Notes: generated by a model from the sequence alone, not told the origin. DNA of 64,000 nt from Halobacillus sp. A1 (GCF_024189295.1 NZ_JAIZEN010000001.1:434001-498000), one strand, 5' to 3'; shown: positions 35,578 through 44,211, numbered from the stretch's first letter. Translations and numbers: made by a program.

Positions 35578-35581
35578 ATAG

Positions 35582-36361
35582 ATGCATGTAATGGAGCTGT
35601 TCAATTTAAAAGGCAAGACCGCCATTGTGACTGGGGGAGGACGAGGTTTAGGCGAGCAAATAGCAGAAGGTTTGGCAGAAGCTGGGGCAAATTTAGTTTT
35701 ATGTTCCAGAAAAAAAGCTGCTTGTGATGAAGTGGCAGAACGTCTGGAGGAACAACTGGGTGTCGAGACTTTGTCGTTAGCCTGCGATGTGACAAACCCT
35801 GAAGGTGTGCAGCAAGTCGTCGATCAAGCTCTAGAGAAATTCGGCACGATAGACATTCTAGTGAATAACAGTGGTGCTACATGGGGAGCCCCTGTGCTCG
35901 AGATGCCCCTGGAAGCTTTTCAAAAGGTCATGAATGTCAATGTAACTGGCACTTTCCTTATGTCTCAAAAGGTGGGGGAAGTGATGGTCAAGCAGCGCTC
36001 AGGAAAAATCATTAACATCGCTTCGGTAGCTGGACTGGGCGGGGCTGATGCCAGGTTTATGGACACGGTCGGCTATAACGCCAGTAAAGGAGCGGTCATT
36101 ACATTCACGAAAGATTTAGCAGTGAAATGGGGGCAGAACAATATTCAAGTAAACGCTCTGGCCCCAGGATTTTTCCCTACAAAAATGTCCAAAGGCGTCC
36201 TTGAACAGGGAGGAGATTTCATTTTAGATCGAACACCGCTTGCCAGGTTTGGAAGTGAAGAAGATTTAAAAGGAGCTGCTTTATTTCTGGCATCGAACGC
36301 TTCTAATTACGTAACTGGAGATGTGCTCGTTGTAGACGGCGGCATGCATGCTTCATGTTAA
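35582..36361 (+). CDS. Short-chain dehydrogenase/reductase
   Basis: A 259-residue classical SDR. Cofactor loop TGGGRGLGEQIA, NNSGA, catalytic Ser in NIASVAGL, and Tyr/Lys in GYNASKGAV are all present. It may oxidise or reduce a hydroxy- or keto-acyl-CoA, for example a 4-keto/4-hydroxy pair as LvaD-type enzymes do in levulinate catabolism; that role is inference. AAGGAGG lies 10 bases before the ATG and 4 bases separate it from the preceding gene. Confidence 0.9.
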   Translation: MHVMELFNLKGKTAIVTGGGRGLGEQIAEGLAEAGANLVLCSRKKAACDEVAERLEEQLGVETLSLACDVTNPEGVQQVVDQALEKFGTIDILVNNSGATWGAPVLEMPLEAFQKVMNVNVTGTFLMSQKVGEVMVKQRSGKIINIASVAGLGGADARFMDTVGYNASKGAVITFTKDLAVKWGQNNIQVNALAPGFFPTKMSKGVLEQGGDFILDRTPLARFGSEEDLKGAALFLASNASNYVTGDVLVVDGGMHASC

Positions 36362-36969
36362 ATACTCGGGCAATCAAAGAAGAAAGGGATGGCCAGGCCA
36401 TGAAGGGAAAAATGCTTGATACATGTATCTCCCTATTCGGCCGTAAAGGATTTCGAGAAACGTCTATACAAGACATCGTCGAAGCCAATGGCATAACTAA
36501 GGGATCGTTCTACTACTACTTCAAAAATAAAGAGGATGTGCTCGTTTACATTCATGATTCATTCATTTCAGACCTTCTGAATAAGCAGAAGAGGATCATA
36601 GAGGCGGAGGAAATGTCTTATAAAGAAAAACTCCATGCCATGGTTGAGATGATGGTGAAAAATATCGCAGATGGTGCAGATAGTGCCATGGTTTTCTTTA
36701 GGGAAATCAGAAATTTGAGCGAAGCAAAAACGAAAGAAATTTTACCGAAAAGAGATCTGTTCCAAAAGAATATTCAGAACGTCATCGAAGGAGGAATGTC
36801 ACACGGAGAATTCCGGTCTGACTTAAGAGCTGATATGCTCTCTTATGCGGTGTTAGGTGTAGCGAACTGGAGTTATTTCTGGTATGAGCCGGACGGTCAG
36901 GTGGATGAACAGCAGCTGACAAACATCTATATGACGATGATCTTACAAGGTATTGAGGAGGAATCATAA
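36355..36969 (+). CDS. TetR-family transcriptional regulator
   Basis: A 204-residue regulator if it starts at ATG 36355, overlapping the SDR stop by 7 bases; ATG 36400 (AAAGGGATGG upstream) would give 189 residues. HTH: FRETSIQDIVEANGITKGSF then YYYFKNKEDVL, the standard TetR signature. The C-terminal ligand domain probably binds an acyl-CoA made or used by the operon. It likely represses the operon through the palindrome at 34316-34335. Confidence 0.9.
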   Translation: MLNTRAIKEERDGQAMKGKMLDTCISLFGRKGFRETSIQDIVEANGITKGSFYYYFKNKEDVLVYIHDSFISDLLNKQKRIIEAEEMSYKEKLHAMVEMMVKNIADGADSAMVFFREIRNLSEAKTKEILPKRDLFQKNIQNVIEGGMSHGEFRSDLRADMLSYAVLGVANWSYFWYEPDGQVDEQQLTNIYMTMILQGIEEES

Positions 36970-37841
36970 TGAATGTGCAGAACGTTACGGTAATCGGTGC
37001 CGGAGCCATGGGCCATCAAATTGCCATGCTGAGTGCCCTCGCTGGATACAAGACGAGTATTCAAGATGTAAAAGATGAATCATTACGGCAGGCAAGGTTG
37101 AAACTGACAGAAATTATGGACCAATGGATAGGTAAAGATAAAATTACGATAGAAGAACGGGAGCAGGCTTTTGAAAATCTTTATTTTACAAATGATATAA
37201 GAGAGGCTGCAGGAGATGCTGATCTTATCATCGAGGCGGTTGTAGAAAAATTGGATATTAAGCGGGAAGTTTTTGCTGAAGTCGATAAGTCAGCTCCCAA
37301 ACATGCGGTCTTAGCTACTAATTCATCAACTATTGTAAGTTCATTGATAGCTGATGCTACTAGCCGGCCTGAGAAAGTATGTAATATGCATTTCTTTTTT
37401 CCACCCCTGGTTATGGACTGCGTAGAAGTCGTTAAAGGAGAGCACACCTCCGATGAAACAGCTCAGCTTGTTATGGAGGTCAGTAAACGAATGAATCGTA
37501 CAGCCGTTTTGCTTCAAAAAGAAATCTCAGGGTTTGTCGCTAATCGTATTCTCTTCGCCATTCAAAAAGAAGCTATGGCCTTATATGAAGGGGGATATGC
37601 AGACTTTCAGGATATCGACAAGATTGTGAGAAAAGCACTTCGTCACCCAATTGGACCTTTTGAACTGATGGACCTTTCAGGCATAGATGTGGGCTATTAT
37701 GTAATGCAGCAACAGTTTAATGAAACGGGTGATCCTAAAGATAAGCCTTCTCAAACACTTGTCGATAAAGTAGAAGCTGGCGAACTGGGAAGAAAAACAG
37801 GGAAAGGTTTTTATACGTACCAATCTAACGTAAAAAAGTGA
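36969..37841 (+). CDS. 3-hydroxyacyl-CoA dehydrogenase
   Basis: A 290-residue NAD-dependent enzyme, beta-oxidation step 3. Rossmann motif VIGAGAMGHQIAML; the catalytic His is in CNMHFFFPP and the partner Glu region in DLIIEAVVEKLD; the C-terminal helical domain contains RKALRHPIGPFELMDLSGID. Its ATG overlaps the regulator stop (TAATG), so translation is coupled. Confidence 0.93.
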   Translation: MNVQNVTVIGAGAMGHQIAMLSALAGYKTSIQDVKDESLRQARLKLTEIMDQWIGKDKITIEEREQAFENLYFTNDIREAAGDADLIIEAVVEKLDIKREVFAEVDKSAPKHAVLATNSSTIVSSLIADATSRPEKVCNMHFFFPPLVMDCVEVVKGEHTSDETAQLVMEVSKRMNRTAVLLQKEISGFVANRILFAIQKEAMALYEGGYADFQDIDKIVRKALRHPIGPFELMDLSGIDVGYYVMQQQFNETGDPKDKPSQTLVDKVEAGELGRKTGKGFYTYQSNVKK

Positions 37842-37852
37842 GGAGAAGAACA

Positions 37853-38251
37853 ATGCACGAAACAGTGATACAAGTCAGGTTCTGTGAAACGGATTTACTC
37901 GGCCATGTAAATAATAATAACTTTTTTATCTACATGGAAGACTCGAGAATTAAGTTTTTTGAGGAGCTGAAACTCGTTGATGAAAACTGGAACTTCATTT
38001 TAGCTTCAATAAAATGCGATTTTCTTAAGCAGGTGTATTATGGCCAGGAAATACTTATAAACACTAGAGTCGTTAAAGTAGGGAATTCAAGCTTTCACTT
38101 GGAACAAGATATGTTAGAAAAAGAGTCGGGAGTTTTAGTTGCTAGAGGATTTTCTGTAATCGTGCAGTTTGATTTTGACAAGCAGTTGAGCAAGCCTTTG
38201 TCGGAAGATATGAAGAGGCAGCTGGAATCGCATCAGCTGGCTCCAAAGTAA
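37853..38251 (+). CDS. Hot-dog thioesterase (4HBT/YbgC type)
   Basis: A 132-residue acyl-CoA thioesterase-like protein. The active-site loop is CETDLLGHVNNNNFFIYMED (Asp then GHVNN), typical of the 4-hydroxybenzoyl-CoA thioesterase/YbgC family. It may release free acids or trim dead-end acyl-CoAs. GAGGAGAAG precedes ATG 37853; a GTG at 37838 overlaps the previous stop but is less well placed. Confidence 0.88.
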   Translation: MHETVIQVRFCETDLLGHVNNNNFFIYMEDSRIKFFEELKLVDENWNFILASIKCDFLKQVYYGQEILINTRVVKVGNSSFHLEQDMLEKESGVLVARGFSVIVQFDFDKQLSKPLSEDMKRQLESHQLAPK

Positions 38252-38263
38252 GGAGGTTCATTC

Positions 38264-39319
38264 ATGGAAGAGACAAAGGATACACGGAAGGTTAGAGAGG
38301 GCGAAGAGTTAGATGGAAGAAAAATTGAAACATTTATAAGAGAAAATTTCAATGAGGTTCCGGATGAACCTCTCCAAGTCCGTCAATTTGGAGCTGGTCA
38401 TTCCAATTTGACCTATGAATTAAAGGCAGGAGATTGGGAGGCGGTTCTTCGGCGTCCTCCAAAAGGACCTGTTGCTCCAAAAGCACATGATATGGAAAGA
38501 GAATATCGTGTTTTAAAAGCGCTTCACAGTAAATTTCCACTAGCACCGGAACCTTATGTTTTTGACGAAGGGAAAGTGTTAGGTAAACCATTTTTTATTA
38601 TGGAGCGGCGCCATGGATTTGTAGTAGACACTGAATTTCCAGATGAGATGAAGGACGTTCCCGATCTCGCAAGGAAGCTTTCCAGCACGATGGTCGATCG
38701 GCTGGTTGAACTGCATTCCATAGATTACAAGACGACCGGCCTCGAACAAATGGTCAAGCCTGAGGGTTTTATGGAGCGTCAAGTTCATGGCTGGATTAAA
38801 AGATTCGATCAAGCTCGTACGGATGACGTAGTCTCCGGTGAACGACTGAAAAAATGGCTCACCCATCATGTACCTGATTCAAATCAAGCTTCTATCATCC
38901 ATTACGATTACAAGCTCAACAATGCGATGTTCAATAAAAAGGCGGAAATGACCGGATTGTTCGACTGGGAAATGACGACTGTGGGAGACCCCTTAGCCGA
39001 TTTAGGTTCCGCAATGAGTTACTGGATTGAAAAAGACGATCCTGGGCTGATTCAAACAGGACTGGGCAAACCGCCAGTAACCATTAAGGATGGATTTTAT
39101 ACACGAGATGAATTCATACAGCGTTACGCACAAAGAAGCGGGCGGGACATGGAACAAATCCACGTCTACGTAACCTTTGCATATTTCAAGCTGGCAGGAA
39201 TCGTCCAGCAGATTTACTACAGGTATAAAAAAGGTCAAACGAATGATCCGCGGTTCGCTGACATGAACGTTTTTGTCAATAACTTAATTGAACACGCAGA
39301 AGAAACGGCAGGTTTATAA
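38264..39319 (+). CDS. APH-fold kinase, ACAD10/ACAD11 N-terminal-domain type
   Basis: A 351-residue phosphotransferase. The kinase motifs are QFGAGHSNLTYEL (nucleotide loop), VLRRPPKGPVAPKAHDMERE, catalytic loop IIHYDYKLNNAMFN, and metal-binding GLFDWEMTTVGDPLADL. The closest architecture I know is the kinase half of human ACAD11 and LvaA of levulinate catabolism, which phosphorylate 4-hydroxyacyl-CoA. A matching dehydrogenase half is the first gene of the operon. AGGAGG lies 9 bases before the ATG. Its stop overlaps the next start by one base. Confidence 0.9.
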   Translation: MEETKDTRKVREGEELDGRKIETFIRENFNEVPDEPLQVRQFGAGHSNLTYELKAGDWEAVLRRPPKGPVAPKAHDMEREYRVLKALHSKFPLAPEPYVFDEGKVLGKPFFIMERRHGFVVDTEFPDEMKDVPDLARKLSSTMVDRLVELHSIDYKTTGLEQMVKPEGFMERQVHGWIKRFDQARTDDVVSGERLKKWLTHHVPDSNQASIIHYDYKLNNAMFNKKAEMTGLFDWEMTTVGDPLADLGSAMSYWIEKDDPGLIQTGLGKPPVTIKDGFYTRDEFIQRYAQRSGRDMEQIHVYVTFAYFKLAGIVQQIYYRYKKGQTNDPRFADMNVFVNNLIEHAEETAGL

Positions 39320-40053
39320 TGAGAAATATCCAGCTCATTTTCAAAAAAGAAGACATTGAACCAGAGCAGATGAAAGGTAAAGTGGCTGTCGTATTCGATA
39401 TATTGTTTGCCACTACAACGATTACCGCAGCACTTGAGGATGGAGCCGAGTCAGTATTCGCTGTTTACGATCAAGCCCAGGCCCGCGAAAAAGCCAGATC
39501 ATTGGATGAAGATTCTTATGTTCTTGCGGGGGAAGAACAGGGGCGGACTATCGATGGATTCTATCATCCTTTAAGAACGTACCTGAACCCTATAGTCAAA
39601 GGTAAACATCTGATTCTCTCAACGACGAATGGTACTGTAGCCATCAATCGGTCCAGTCAAGCGGAACATCTGTATACTTCTTCATTGTTAAACAATAGAG
39701 AAATGGCAAAACACTTAGTAGAACAGCACAAAGGTGATCAGACAATCGTATTAGTCTGCTCTGGTACGAGCGGGCATTTTACGATGGAAGATTTTTATGG
39801 AGCGGGCAGCCTTCTATCCTATTTAGTAGAAAAAGAAACATTCAACTTATCTGATGCAGCCCAAACCGCTCTGCAGTTCTATAATGGATTATCCTTATCT
39901 CCGTATGAATTGCTTAGGTCGACTAAGATAGGGAACATTCTGCTCGATTTTGGCATGCATGAGCGAGAGCTTAAGTTTGCTGCCCAGGAAGGCAGTCTCC
40001 ATACAATATGTAAATATGACCAAGACAGCAGGCAAATTAAGGAGGTTGAATAA
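39319..40053 (+). CDS. ComB-family phosphatase (2-phosphosulfolactate phosphatase-like)
   Basis: A 244-residue protein of the ComB family. Motifs in order: VVFDILFATTTITAALEDGA, AGEEQGRTIDGF, ILSTTNGTVAI and VCSGTSGHFTMEDFYGAG. The usual GNSP after the second motif is replaced by HPLRTY. Known ComB hydrolyses 2-phosphosulfolactate in coenzyme M synthesis, which is not expected here. It is translationally coupled to the kinase (TAATG, 39317-39321) and abuts the FadE-like gene. A phosphatase for a phosphorylated acyl intermediate is inference. Confidence 0.85.
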   Translation: MRNIQLIFKKEDIEPEQMKGKVAVVFDILFATTTITAALEDGAESVFAVYDQAQAREKARSLDEDSYVLAGEEQGRTIDGFYHPLRTYLNPIVKGKHLILSTTNGTVAINRSSQAEHLYTSSLLNNREMAKHLVEQHKGDQTIVLVCSGTSGHFTMEDFYGAGSLLSYLVEKETFNLSDAAQTALQFYNGLSLSPYELLRSTKIGNILLDFGMHERELKFAAQEGSLHTICKYDQDSRQIKEVE

Positions 40054-41826
40054 ATGAATCCGCTCGAAACGATTGTTAAAGGAGGAGGTTTCTTAATCCA
40101 TGAAATTCTTCCTGAATCTATTTTCACTCCAGAAGACCGAACAGACGAACATAAAATGATCGGCGACACCGCTCGGCAATTTATTTCCCGGGAAATCCAC
40201 CCATATAGAAAAGATTTAGAAGCGGGAAATTTTAAACTTGTAGAAGAAAAAATGAAGCACGCAGGTGAACTCGGTCTGCTTAGTCACAGTATTCCTGAAC
40301 AATACGGCGGACTGGGTCTAGATAAAATCAGTAAAGGGATAGTAGGTGAAGCTCTAGGAAATGCGAGCGGGTATAGTGTAGCTCATTCCAACCACACATG
40401 TATTGCTACTCTGCCGATCACCTATTTTGGAACACCTTTACTAAAAGAGAAATATTTACCGAAGCTGGCAAGCGGGGAATATATTGGCGCTTATTGTTTA
40501 ACCGAACCAGAGGCAGGATCAGATGCTCTATCAGCCAAAACGACTGCGACTTTGAATAGCGAGGGTACCCATTATATTTTAAACGGTACAAAAATTTATA
40601 TCACCAATGCTGCATTCTCAGATACTTTCATAGTATATGCCAAAGTAGATGGAGTACATTTCACGGCTTTTGTAGTAGAGCGCACTTTTAAAGGGTTATC
40701 AATTGGACCTGAAGAAGACAAAATGGGGATCAAGGGCTCATCCACTTGTTCAGTCATCCTCGAAGATTGTGAAGTACCGGTTGAAAATCTGTTAGGTGAA
40801 GTAGGGAAAGGGCACCTGATCGCTTTAAACGTACTCAATCTAGGACGCTTTAACCTTGGGTTTGCTACAAATGGAGCGGCTAAATACTGCTTGAAACTTG
40901 CCATAAACCATACGACCGAAAGAAAGCAATTCGGTAAAACCATTGCAGAATTTAATGCCAGCAAACAAAAGCTCGCCAAGATGAACGCTCGTATCTATGC
41001 CACCGAATCACTTCTTTATAGAACAGCAGGACACATTGAATCCGTATTAGGCAGCTATTATGAATCAAGTGATCATAAAGCAATCGCTCAATCGATGAAT
41101 GAACACGCTCTTGAATCAGCCATATGTAAAATCACCGGATCAGAAACTCTTGATTACATTGCAGATGAATCCTTGCAGCTGCATGGAGGAGCTGGGTTCA
41201 TTAAAGAGTACCCGATTGAACAAGCCTACAGGGATTCTAGAATCAATCGGATTTTTGAAGGAACCAACGAAATCAACCGTCTCCTCATACCCGGTATATT
41301 TTTCAAAAAGGCGGGCAAAGGCGAATTTGATGCCCGTACCATCATGGAGAAAGCCGAGTTCTCCCTTAAAAATGGTGAATTCAAGAACAATGAAGGACCA
41401 TTAGAAAAATTGCAAGAAGCCGTCCGTTTATTCAAAGATCTTTATTTGGTTTGTGCGGGTGCCGCTTATCATATGTATGGAAACGCTATTCAGAACGAGC
41501 AGGAAACGCTTATGAATCTTGCCGACCTGGTTATTGCGATTTACGAAAGTGAGTCCACCGTCCTGCGCACAATGAAAGCTATTCAAAATTCAAAGCCAAA
41601 TGCTGCTCTTAAAACTAAACTGGCCTATACAGTAGTAGAAAATGCTGCTCTGTCCGTCCACCAATCGGCGACATTACTTCTTTCAAATCTATTAACAGGT
41701 GAAGAAAGGCTGAAAAGTTTACAAAATATTGCGTTCCTGCTCAGTGCCTATCACTGGGAAGATACAATTGAGCGTAACCGGACTATAGCGGATATCCTCA
41801 TTGAAGAAAAACAGTATACATCATAA
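40054..41826 (+). CDS. Acyl-CoA dehydrogenase, long FadE/VLCAD-like type
   Basis: A 590-residue flavoprotein with the standard ACAD core (YCLTEPEAGSDALSAKTTAT, YILNGTKIYITNAAFSDTFI, HGGAGFIKEYPIEQAYRDSR) and the catalytic Glu in RIFEGTNEINRLL. An extra C-terminal helical domain of about 180 residues matches B. subtilis FadE and mitochondrial VLCAD, which act on long-chain acyl-CoA. AAGGAGG is 10 bases before the ATG, which directly follows the ComB stop. Beta-oxidation step 1. Confidence 0.94.
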   Translation: MNPLETIVKGGGFLIHEILPESIFTPEDRTDEHKMIGDTARQFISREIHPYRKDLEAGNFKLVEEKMKHAGELGLLSHSIPEQYGGLGLDKISKGIVGEALGNASGYSVAHSNHTCIATLPITYFGTPLLKEKYLPKLASGEYIGAYCLTEPEAGSDALSAKTTATLNSEGTHYILNGTKIYITNAAFSDTFIVYAKVDGVHFTAFVVERTFKGLSIGPEEDKMGIKGSSTCSVILEDCEVPVENLLGEVGKGHLIALNVLNLGRFNLGFATNGAAKYCLKLAINHTTERKQFGKTIAEFNASKQKLAKMNARIYATESLLYRTAGHIESVLGSYYESSDHKAIAQSMNEHALESAICKITGSETLDYIADESLQLHGGAGFIKEYPIEQAYRDSRINRIFEGTNEINRLLIPGIFFKKAGKGEFDARTIMEKAEFSLKNGEFKNNEGPLEKLQEAVRLFKDLYLVCAGAAYHMYGNAIQNEQETLMNLADLVIAIYESESTVLRTMKAIQNSKPNAALKTKLAYTVVENAALSVHQSATLLLSNLLTGEERLKSLQNIAFLLSAYHWEDTIERNRTIADILIEEKQYTS

Positions 41827-41846
41827 AAAATAAGGAGTGTTGAATT

Positions 41847-42635
41847 TTGAATTCTTTAAGTAATGAACATTTACAGGTGAATTTGAACGGTCCCGTGCTT
41901 TCCTGTGTATTAAATAGACCAGACAGTTTGAACGCTTTTTCTGATGAGATGATTTTCGGTTTGCACGAAGCGCTGCGAGAAGCGGAAAATAATCATGAAA
42001 TTAAGGTAGTTGTGTTATCAGGTGCAGGGCGGGCCTTTTCTGCAGGAGGAGATGTAAAAAGCATGGGAAGCGCTGGCGCTAGTGAGCTTTATGACCATGT
42101 TGGGGAATTGAACAAACTTATATTAAAAATCAAAGATATTTCTAAACCAGTCATTGCTGTCGTGCACGGGTATGCGGCAGGCGCAGGGTTCAATCTGGCT
42201 CTTGCATGTGACCAGATCATTGCTGGTGAAGATACGAAATTCGTATTGAGCTTTGCTCAGGTAGGGCTTGTATCAGACGGAGGAGGACACTACTTTTTAA
42301 GCAAAATCCTCGGACCTTACCGCACCAAAGAGCTATTGTTCAGAGCGGAGCCCATCCCTGTAGAGACAGCGATGGAGTGGGGATTAATCAACCGGGTGAT
42401 GCCATTGGCTGAACTTGAAGAAGGTGCCATGAATTATGCTGTAGAAATCGCTAAAGGGCCAGGGCGCGCTATAGGAATGATGAAAAAGCTCGTAGATCAG
42501 GCAGATCAATCGGATTTGGCATCGATTCTCGAACAGGAGCGTATCACTCAAACGATGATGGCAGCTACTGAGGATCATAAAGAGGGTGTGCAGGCGTTTA
42601 AGGATAAGCGCAAGCCGGAATTCTTAGGTAAATAG
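41847..42635 (+). CDS. Crotonase-family protein, probably enoyl-CoA isomerase
   Basis: A 262-residue crotonase. The oxyanion-hole segments are AFSAGGDVKSM and VHGYAAGAGFNLALACD. The two catalytic Glu of true enoyl-CoA hydratases are absent: the first site reads FNLALAC instead of CELAMMC, the second SFAQVGL. Instead LVSDGGGHYFL carries Asp in the place used by PaaG-type isomerases. A delta3-delta2 enoyl-CoA isomerase is therefore more likely than a hydratase. TTG start with AAGGAG 9 bases upstream. Confidence 0.87.
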   Translation: MNSLSNEHLQVNLNGPVLSCVLNRPDSLNAFSDEMIFGLHEALREAENNHEIKVVVLSGAGRAFSAGGDVKSMGSAGASELYDHVGELNKLILKIKDISKPVIAVVHGYAAGAGFNLALACDQIIAGEDTKFVLSFAQVGLVSDGGGHYFLSKILGPYRTKELLFRAEPIPVETAMEWGLINRVMPLAELEEGAMNYAVEIAKGPGRAIGMMKKLVDQADQSDLASILEQERITQTMMAATEDHKEGVQAFKDKRKPEFLGK

Positions 42636-42651
42636 AAGGGATGAGATAATT

Positions 42652-43626
42652 ATGAAAGCAATTCAATTCAAAGAGTATGGCGGTCCTGATGTACTGGAGA
42701 AAGCTGACGTCGACCGTCCTATACCAGAACAGGGAGAGGTCCTTGTCAAGGTTACGGCGATTGGAGTCAATTACGCTGACACAGCAAGACGTCAAGGTGC
42801 CTATGTTATTCCGACTCCTTTACCTTTTATTCCTGGAGCTGAGGTTTCCGGTGTCGTTGAGAAAGTGGGAGAAGGGGTAGATAAATTTCAGGAAGGCGAC
42901 CGCGTAGTGACATTAATAGGTTCAGGAGGCTATGCTGAGTACGTAACAGTAGACGCTAGGACGTTAATCCCGCTTCCGGACGAATTGGAAGATGAATCAG
43001 CGGTTGCAATACCACTGCAAGGACTTACCGCTTATCATTTATTAAAAACTATGGGTAGAATAGAGCAAGGAGAGACCGTGTTGATCCATGCGGCCGCCGG
43101 AGGAGTAGGCTCATTAGCTGTACAACTTGCAAAGCATTTCGGAGCAGGTCAAGTGATCGCTACAGCAAGTACAGCGGAAAAGCTTGCCCTCGCTCAGGAC
43201 CTTGGGGCGGATCATTTGGTGAATTACACGAACCCTAACTGGCGGGAAGAGGTTATGGAGGCAACAGATGGTAAAGGTGTGGATATCGCTTTAGAAATGG
43301 CCGGAGGTAATGTTTTTCATGAAACGATTAAATGTATGAGATCGTTTGGCAGAGTGGTCATTTACGGAGTTGCCAGTGGTCAGCCAGCTGAAATGTATCC
43401 ATCTGGCTTAATGAATCGTAATTTATCAGTGATTGGCTTCTTTCTGCCGCAAATTATGAAAAAGCCTGCTTTATTAGAAAGTAGTTTACAGGAACTACTC
43501 CAGCTTGTGCAGCAAGGTAAATTGAAGTTGACGATCGGTGGAGTATACGATTTAGAAGATGCGGCCCATGTCCATGAATTATTGCAGGGGAGAAAGACGA
43601 AAGGTAAACTTATATTGAAACCATAA
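42652..43626 (+). CDS. Quinone-oxidoreductase-type MDR (zinc-free)
   Basis: A 324-residue NADPH-dependent medium-chain reductase of the QOR group. Motifs: VNYADTARRQGAY, PFIPGAEVSGVVEKVGEGV, and the nucleotide loop LIHAAAGGVGSLAVQLA. No structural or catalytic zinc ligands. It may reduce an enone or enoyl-CoA. GAAGGGATGAG precedes the ATG 16 bases after the crotonase gene. Last gene of the operon. Confidence 0.9.
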   Translation: MKAIQFKEYGGPDVLEKADVDRPIPEQGEVLVKVTAIGVNYADTARRQGAYVIPTPLPFIPGAEVSGVVEKVGEGVDKFQEGDRVVTLIGSGGYAEYVTVDARTLIPLPDELEDESAVAIPLQGLTAYHLLKTMGRIEQGETVLIHAAAGGVGSLAVQLAKHFGAGQVIATASTAEKLALAQDLGADHLVNYTNPNWREEVMEATDGKGVDIALEMAGGNVFHETIKCMRSFGRVVIYGVASGQPAEMYPSGLMNRNLSVIGFFLPQIMKKPALLESSLQELLQLVQQGKLKLTIGGVYDLEDAAHVHELLQGRKTKGKLILKP

Positions 43627-43632
43627 TCAATG

Positions 43633-43663
43633 TAAACCGTCTCTAATAGGGGCGGTTTTTTTA
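43633..43663 (+). terminator. Rho-independent terminator of the acyl-CoA operon
   Basis: AAACCGTCTC pairs (with G-U pairs) with GGGGCGGTTT around TAATA, then TTTTA. Confidence 0.8.
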
Positions 43664-43732
43664 TTCATAAGAGAGTTCCTGTTCCGTCATCTTGATAAGT
43701 AGAAAGTGGTTTTAGGAATAGACTCGCCTCGG

Positions 43733-44061
43733 CTACTGGTTAGGAGAGAGATTTACAGGAAAAAGCATTATGGCTCGTGCTACAGAAGCAATGGTAGATT
43801 AAGCGATCTATGAAAAAGGGCTGAATCGGGTAGAAATACGGGCAACTTCAGAAAATTTTAAAAGCCGCTCAATTTCTTAAACGTCTCGGTTTTATTCAAG
43901 AAGGAAACATTAGACAAGCGGACTGGCTGTACGACCAATATGTAGACCACGTGGTATATGGGGTGACTGCGAGTGAATGGAAAATAAGTGTGGTCAGAAT
44001 AGAGGTTGTCCCCTTGAATGATAAAGGGGAAACTTGCCCCTTATTTGACCGCAATGCTTAA
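43733..44061 (+). pseudogene. GNAT acetyltransferase pseudogene (RimL/YdaF-like)
   Basis: Pieces of a GNAT are readable: YWLGERFTGKSIMARATEAM, a nonsense TAA at 43800-43802, AIYEKGLNRVEIRATSEN, then a frameshift near 43860-43870, and FLKRLGFIQEGNIRQADWLY followed by DQYVDHVVYGVTASEW. The 5' third is missing. Downstream, CCCCTT-N7-AAGGGG (44009-44030) is a small hairpin. Decayed and not functional as it stands. Confidence 0.85.
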
Positions 44062-44079
44062 AAGATACCACTAGGGAGA

Positions 44080-44211
44080 TTAGCGTCTCTTTCCGCAGCA
44101 GCCTCCAGTTTTATAGGATAATTTTTTTCTATATTGGGATGTTTCAATAATCGTCGGTTCAGACGAAGCTTTTTTAATCGATCCACTTTTATTTACCCTT
44201 TTTGCTCTCAA
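44080..44211 (-). CDS. 43-residue basic peptide ending in GGCCGKRR
   Basis: TTG 44211 lies 9 bases after AAAGGAG and opens a 43-codon frame: RAKRVNKSGSIKKASSEPTI, then ETSQYRKKLSYKTGGCCGKR and a final Arg. It is basic, Ser/Lys-rich and ends in a Cys pair. The lead region has TATACTAT, possibly a -10 element. Position next to the presumed spore-surface cluster and the Cys pair suggest a small spore protein, but this is inference; no family recognised. Confidence 0.6.
   Translation of the reverse strand: MRAKRVNKSGSIKKASSEPTIIETSQYRKKLSYKTGGCCGKRR

Noticed and set aside
39319-40053. Evidence for coenzyme M synthesis
   Set aside because: No comA, comC or other coenzyme M genes are present; only the phosphatase family is shared.
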